Shown one piece after another: positions 60,177 through 64,000 of a DNA stretch of 64,000 nt. The stretch is from JAKPKF01 sp964536135 (GTDB taxonomy: Bacteria > Patescibacteriota > Dojkabacteria > SC72). Positions within the stretch are counted from its first letter, which is position 1. Every line of letters starts with the position of its first letter. The position numbers and the translations under genes were made by a program. The notes beneath the pieces are model-generated. The model was not told the origin of the DNA and searched no databases. It saw only the letters and a program-made list of their open reading frames with translations. The DNA lies in the NCBI GenBank assembly GCA_964536135.1, contig CAZHVM010000002.1, forward strand, positions 10,489 through 74,488. The letters run 5' to 3'.

Positions 60177-61937
60177 CTATTTCCAGTACCAATTCTCAAT
60201 ATTTGCGAATCTCTCGTAGGAGAAATTTCCCTGAGTCAAATTTATAACTTTCAACTGATTGTTTAGCACATAGACAAAATTTGGATGATACAAAAATACA
60301 ACCGGAGCATCCTCTACAAGATATTTCTGGAAAGATATATATCTTGCTTTTCTCGTATTTGTATTCGTTGTCCTTCTACCATCTTCTAAAAGGATATCCA
60401 CTCTCTCATACGAATATCCAGATAAATTAAGATCAGGATAGCTACTTTTAAGAGAATGCCAAAGATTATACTGATCTGGGTCTACAGTAGTTTCTACTTC
60501 AAACAAAAGAAGTTCAAAGTCCCTTGTAGCAATAATCTCCTGAGTAATCTGAGTATAATTTAATCTCTCAGTCTTAAGAATTACTCCTTCTCTCTCGAGT
60601 AGTTCTTTCAATTTCAGTACTAATCTATCATTACTCTCACTTTGAAAATAAGTTAATGTGAGACTTAAAATTTCATTCTCCTTTGATTCATAAAAAATCT
60701 CACCATCTTTTCTTTCATACCCTGCACTCTTGAGATATTCTTTCGCTTTTTCAGGATTATATTTAAGATAGTTTACATCTTTGTTATACACCCAAGAATC
60801 TGAAGAATATGGACCATAAATAGAGACTCCAGATATTTTAGCTTCTGTATACAATCTATCCTTATCAATTAAAGAGGACAAACCTTTTCTTAAGTTCTCA
60901 TCCTTCAAACTTTCTTTTCTCAAATTAAAAAATACCAGCTTACTCCTGTATTTCTCTTCTACAATATAAGTTTCAAAGTTTGGATATTCAGTTGTAAAAC
61001 TCAATGCTTCCTGATCCCAACCATTTACTGCATCCAATAGTCCAGTTCTAAAAGCTGTATTTAGACTCTCAGTATCAGGATAAACCCTCAGAATAATATT
61101 CTTAATGTTTGGAGAGTATCTATCATGTTCGTTGTCTACAAGATAAACAGCATTTTGTTCCGTTCTTGTTACCTTATATTTCCCACTACCAACTGGATAT
61201 CTTGCAAAGATATTAAATGGCATATCCTCAAGTTTTACATCTCCCAAAACGGAGAAGGGAACTATATATATTGAAATAGCTTCAAAAAACAAAGGATTTT
61301 CTTCCTCTAATTTAAACTTAATCGTATATTCATCAATCTGTTCTACACTGACTCCCTCCAGAGATACACCTACAGTATCATATTCATAATCTTGAGAAAG
61401 AGAAAGTGCCGCATCGAAGGTAAAAGCAACATCTTGAGCTGTTAACTTCTCTCCGTTTTGCCAAAATAAATCCCGTTTAATTGTAAAAACATATTCTAAT
61501 TTACTTTCTGTTGTACTCCATTTCTCAGCAATTCCTTCAGTTGGTTTTCCATCTTTATCTATGTATATAAATTTTTCAAAAACTAAGGATTCAACAGATT
61601 TATCAAAATAGTTTGCAGATGCAAATATTGGATTAAAAGAAGAAATTGCTCCTACTGTACCCTCTGTGAAGGTCTCTTTATCCTCAGAACCATCTAATAT
61701 ATTTGCAAAGGTAGTAGAACGAAGAAAAAGAATAAAAACAAAACCTAAGACAATAAAAAGCAAAATATAACTAAAAGGATGAGTAGCTTTAAAAACTTTT
61801 GATATATTAGAAGGATAATTCCAGAAGAAATCTCTAAAATCCTTCTTCGGAGCAATCTCCTTTATTTCGGAGTTTGAAAGAGAAGATAGAGCATCTTTCA
61901 TTGAGAGGACTTCCTTCTTTTCTTTTTTCCCTTGCAT
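60177..61937 (-). CDS. Membrane-anchored family 5 peptide/solute-binding protein
   Basis: A 586-residue extracytoplasmic solute-binding protein of family 5 (oligopeptide/nickel type). A basic cytoplasmic N-terminus precedes one membrane helix (YILLFIVLGFVFILFL). The binding domain has the family hallmarks AEKWSTTESKLEYVFTIKRDLFWQNGEKLTAQDVAFTFDA and YNPEKAKEYLKSAGY. Instead of a lipoprotein cysteine it is anchored by the helix. No permease or ATPase is adjacent. It follows secG by 5 nt. Confidence 0.9.
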   Translation of the reverse strand: MQGKKEKKEVLSMKDALSSLSNSEIKEIAPKKDFRDFFWNYPSNISKVFKATHPFSYILLFIVLGFVFILFLRSTTFANILDGSEDKETFTEGTVGAISSFNPIFASANYFDKSVESLVFEKFIYIDKDGKPTEGIAEKWSTTESKLEYVFTIKRDLFWQNGEKLTAQDVAFTFDAALSLSQDYEYDTVGVSLEGVSVEQIDEYTIKFKLEEENPLFFEAISIYIVPFSVLGDVKLEDMPFNIFARYPVGSGKYKVTRTEQNAVYLVDNEHDRYSPNIKNIILRVYPDTESLNTAFRTGLLDAVNGWDQEALSFTTEYPNFETYIVEEKYRSKLVFFNLRKESLKDENLRKGLSSLIDKDRLYTEAKISGVSIYGPYSSDSWVYNKDVNYLKYNPEKAKEYLKSAGYERKDGEIFYESKENEILSLTLTYFQSESNDRLVLKLKELLEREGVILKTERLNYTQITQEIIATRDFELLLFEVETTVDPDQYNLWHSLKSSYPDLNLSGYSYERVDILLEDGRRTTNTNTRKARYISFQKYLVEDAPVVFLYHPNFVYVLNNQLKVINLTQGNFSYERFANIENWYWK

Positions 61938-61942
61938 ATTTT

Positions 61943-62176
61943 CTAAGCAGATAATTTCAGTAACAAAAGAGAAAGAACTATTAATACAATAATTAGAACG
62001 ATAGTGAAATAATAAAGGAATTTCTCCAACCCTCTCTTTGTTCTAAATACCTCACCACCGCCACCAAACATCTTACCTAAACCTTCCGCACGGTTTTGCA
62101 TAAGGATACTTGTAACAAGAAGAGAACAAACAACAATCTGGAATATATATATTATGTTTAGAAGATTACCATTCAT
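61943..62176 (-). CDS. secG: Preprotein translocase subunit SecG
   Basis: A 77-residue two-helix membrane protein of the Sec translocon. The helices are IYIFQIVVCSLLVTSILM and YYFTIVLIIVLIVLSLLLL; between them is the SecG loop QNRAEGLGKMFGGGGEVFRTKRGLEKFL. Length is normal. It lies in a three-gene minus-strand run with the membrane protein upstream and the solute-binding protein downstream. Confidence 0.93.
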   Translation of the reverse strand: MNGNLLNIIYIFQIVVCSLLVTSILMQNRAEGLGKMFGGGGEVFRTKRGLEKFLYYFTIVLIIVLIVLSLLLLKLSA

Positions 62177-62196
62177 AGTGGTTATTATACACTATT

Positions 62197-62607
62197 TTAC
62201 TCCCCTTTATCCAAGCTTCTATATAATGCTGCAAATAATGATGTAACAACAGAAAAACCAATTATAGATATTAAACTTGTCACCTCAAAACTATTAATTT
62301 GTAAAGACCCTATGTCTGTTTGCTCAAAGACATATGTCTCAATATAGAAGTCTGGCATAAATGTTTTAAGAAGATACATAACCCCAACTAAAAGAAGGAA
62401 AGACATTAAAAAGAAAGTCGGGAATTTACTCTTAATAGTAAGAAAGTGAAGCAGAGGAGGAGATACCATGAGAGTTAATGCGAGAATAATTATTGTAGCG
62501 AACATATAAATATTCCCAGATGGGAATATAATTCCTTCTTCGAAAATTTTCATAACCACAAAAAGGATCAAAGAGTAGACAAGAAATAAACGTAAAGTAT
62601 TTCTCAT
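62197..62607 (-). CDS. Small four-helix membrane protein, unknown
   Basis: A 136-residue protein with four membrane helices (LRLFLVYSLILFVVMKIF, IYMFATIIILALTLMVS, FFLMSFLLLVGVMYLL and ISIIGFSVVTSLFAALY). No family recognised. It is the first gene of the run with secG. Confidence 0.5.
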   Translation of the reverse strand: MRNTLRLFLVYSLILFVVMKIFEEGIIFPSGNIYMFATIIILALTLMVSPPLLHFLTIKSKFPTFFLMSFLLLVGVMYLLKTFMPDFYIETYVFEQTDIGSLQINSFEVTSLISIIGFSVVTSLFAALYRSLDKGE

Positions 62608-62705
62608 AAAAAGGCAGTAAATATTTTATCTTTGTATAATATATCACAACTTATCATAGACATGAACTATTTCTTTGAGTATACTTTACTTAATAAAACT
62701 GCCAT

Positions 62706-64000
62706 ATGTACAACATTGCCAAAACCAAAATCATTGCTACGATTGGGCCATCTTCATGGGATAAACTTGTGCTAACAGAAATGATAAACAATGGTCTTGC
62801 TATTGCAAGAATCAATAGCTCCTTTGCTAATGACGAAGAGATTACAAGAGTTGCGAAATTAGTAAAAGAGATATCTCCAAGAGTAGCACTAATGTTGGAT
62901 ACTCAGGGTAGCAAAGTTAGAACTGTAAATATAAAAAATGATATACATATCCAAGAACAAGCGATTATCTCTTCGAATAGTAATACCAAAGGTATTCAAA
63001 TTTCATATCCAAATGTTCATCAATATCTTAAGCCGAATGACCTAATCTTACTTGATGATGGAAACATTGAACTAACAGTTGAAAGAGTAGAGGGAGAAGA
63101 AGTTTTATGCAAAGTAATACAGGGTGGGATATTGAAACCGAATAAAACAGTGTTTTTACCATCTGTTAGGTTGGAACTCCCAATAATTTCGGAAAGAGAC
63201 AAAAAGTCCATTTCTTGTGCACTAAAAAATGATTATGACTTCCTCTCTGTTTCTTTTGTAAGAACAAAAGGAGACATTGAAGTAATTAAGCAGATTATTG
63301 GACAATCAGATATAAAGATAATTGCAAAGATAGAAAATCAGGAAGGAATTGATAATTTTGATGAGATATTGAGTATAGCTGATGGTATCATGATTGCAAG
63401 GGGAGATCTTGGAGTAGAAATACCATATGAGAAGCTTCCTGTACTTCAGAAGCAATTAATATACAGATGTAGAGCTGCAGGAAAGCCAGTTATAGTTGCA
63501 ACGCAGATGTTAGAATCCATGAGGGAAAATGTTAGACCAACTAGAGCAGAGGTCTCAGATGTGGCAAACGCAGTGATGGATGGTACAGATGCGGTCATGC
63601 TCTCTGCAGAGACTTCTACGGGTAAATATCCAGTAGAAGCTATGAAGGCTTTACAAAAGATTTCTAAGGAGGTAGAAGCTGTTATGCAGACTTCAAAGGT
63701 ATATGGAACAACGAAAGCTTCAAGAGAAGTGGATGAATTGTGTAGGAATGCTTGTGATATCGTTGAGAATACAGATATAAAGGGAATTGTAGTGCTTTCA
63801 AACATGGGCAAAACCTTACCTAGTCTTTGCAGACATAGACCCAATATACCCATATGGTCCATAAGTAACAAGATAAAGCGTATTAGACAAGAAAGAATAT
63901 ATTTTGGAGTTACAAGTTATTACATAAAAGAATTTCCAACGGATAGAGATGAAACAATAGAAAGTGCAGTAGATATTGTTTTCTCCCATGGGGAGTTGGA
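62706..64000 (+). CDS. pyk: Pyruvate kinase (partial, 3' end outside window)
   Basis: About 431 residues of pyruvate kinase, which makes pyruvate and ATP from phosphoenolpyruvate. Landmarks are KIIATIGPSS, ARINSSFAN (usually RxNxSHG), MLDTQGSKVRT, PSVRLELPIISERD, SFVRTKGDIEVIKQI, IIAKIENQEGI, the active site IADGIMIARGDLGVEIP, VATQMLESM and PTRAEVSDVANAVMDGTDAVMLSAET. It runs off the right end in the C-terminal regulatory domain. A TATACT box (62680-62685) gives a leader of about 14 nt. Its product could feed KorAB. Confidence 0.95.
   Translation, partial: MYNIAKTKIIATIGPSSWDKLVLTEMINNGLAIARINSSFANDEEITRVAKLVKEISPRVALMLDTQGSKVRTVNIKNDIHIQEQAIISSNSNTKGIQISYPNVHQYLKPNDLILLDDGNIELTVERVEGEEVLCKVIQGGILKPNKTVFLPSVRLELPIISERDKKSISCALKNDYDFLSVSFVRTKGDIEVIKQIIGQSDIKIIAKIENQEGIDNFDEILSIADGIMIARGDLGVEIPYEKLPVLQKQLIYRCRAAGKPVIVATQMLESMRENVRPTRAEVSDVANAVMDGTDAVMLSAETSTGKYPVEAMKALQKISKEVEAVMQTSKVYGTTKASREVDELCRNACDIVENTDIKGIVVLSNMGKTLPSLCRHRPNIPIWSISNKIKRIRQERIYFGVTSYYIKEFPTDRDETIESAVDIVFSHGEL

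Noticed and set aside
1..64000. UGA recoded to glycine or another amino acid
   Set aside because: Conserved proteins are complete without reading through TGA and one gene ends normally at TGA.
1..64000. CRISPR arrays, insertion sequences, phage genes
   Set aside because: No spaced repeats, transposase, integrase or phage structural motifs were seen in any gene.

Overview
The window reads as one AT-rich scaffold from an anaerobic, fermentative bacterium of the Candidate Phyla Radiation (Patescibacteria) type. The exact phylum cannot be settled here; a Dojkabacteria/Microgenomates-like lineage is a guess. The reasons are a compact layout with 1-17 nt gene spacings and overlapping convergent ends, many single-pass surface proteins, sortases, FemX, pilin-like proteins, superoxide reductase, an [FeFe]-hydrogenase-like protein, and very little biosynthesis. 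The code is standard: one gene (26089-27093) ends in TGA, while nearly all others end in TAA or TAG. A run of 100 N at 17697-17796 marks a scaffold gap.

Layout. 1-10318 is one tightly packed plus-strand series: a membrane protein end, a DEDDh exonuclease, three envelope/pilin-like proteins, then KorAB (2-oxoacid:ferredoxin oxidoreductase) and an ADP-forming acyl-CoA synthetase. 10327-16000 holds an H-cluster protein, a membrane protein, an AlkD-like repair protein, glmS behind a glmS-ribozyme-like leader, two envelope proteins and tRNA-His. 16115-21233 is a giant repeat-bearing adhesin broken by the gap. 21309-22190 is a RimK-like ATP-grasp enzyme, followed at about 22324-22558 by a highly structured candidate non-coding RNA with its own promoter and terminator. 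22584-31294 carries mostly minus-strand envelope enzymes, a DEAD-box helicase, SdpI-like and cupin genes. 31376-39609 has FemX, HisS, a CofE-like protein, a COG2509-type FAD enzyme and an IscS-IscU-MnmA operon.

39599-45262 is an envelope region with two sortase/substrate pairs. The second pair lies in a stretch (about 43.2-45.3 kb) that differs from its surroundings: richer in G+C, canonical Shine-Dalgarno sites, long leaders and large hairpins. 45352-56834 holds NagZ-like GH3, a divergent sigma factor, a DUF2779 nuclease-like protein, TspO-like, ABC-F, desulfoferrodoxin, LiaF-like proteins, TypA and an RRM protein. 56961-64000 has QueH, a response regulator, peptide deformylase, a surface protein, tRNA-Leu, a solute-binding protein, SecG and a truncated pyruvate kinase.

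How it fits together. Pyruvate kinase, KorAB and the ADP-forming synthetase could form a route from sugar or amino acids to acids with ATP gain (inference). Reduced ferredoxin would need a hydrogenase, but the local H-cluster protein lacks the usual proton-relay cysteine and looks more like a sensor. Most native genes start 5-9 nt after a -10 box, often an extended TGN-TATAAT, which implies leaderless mRNAs. The most interesting items are the glmS-ribozyme-like leader, the structured RNA at 22.3 kb, the leaderless promoter grammar, and the Shine-Dalgarno island with its possible AUA start.
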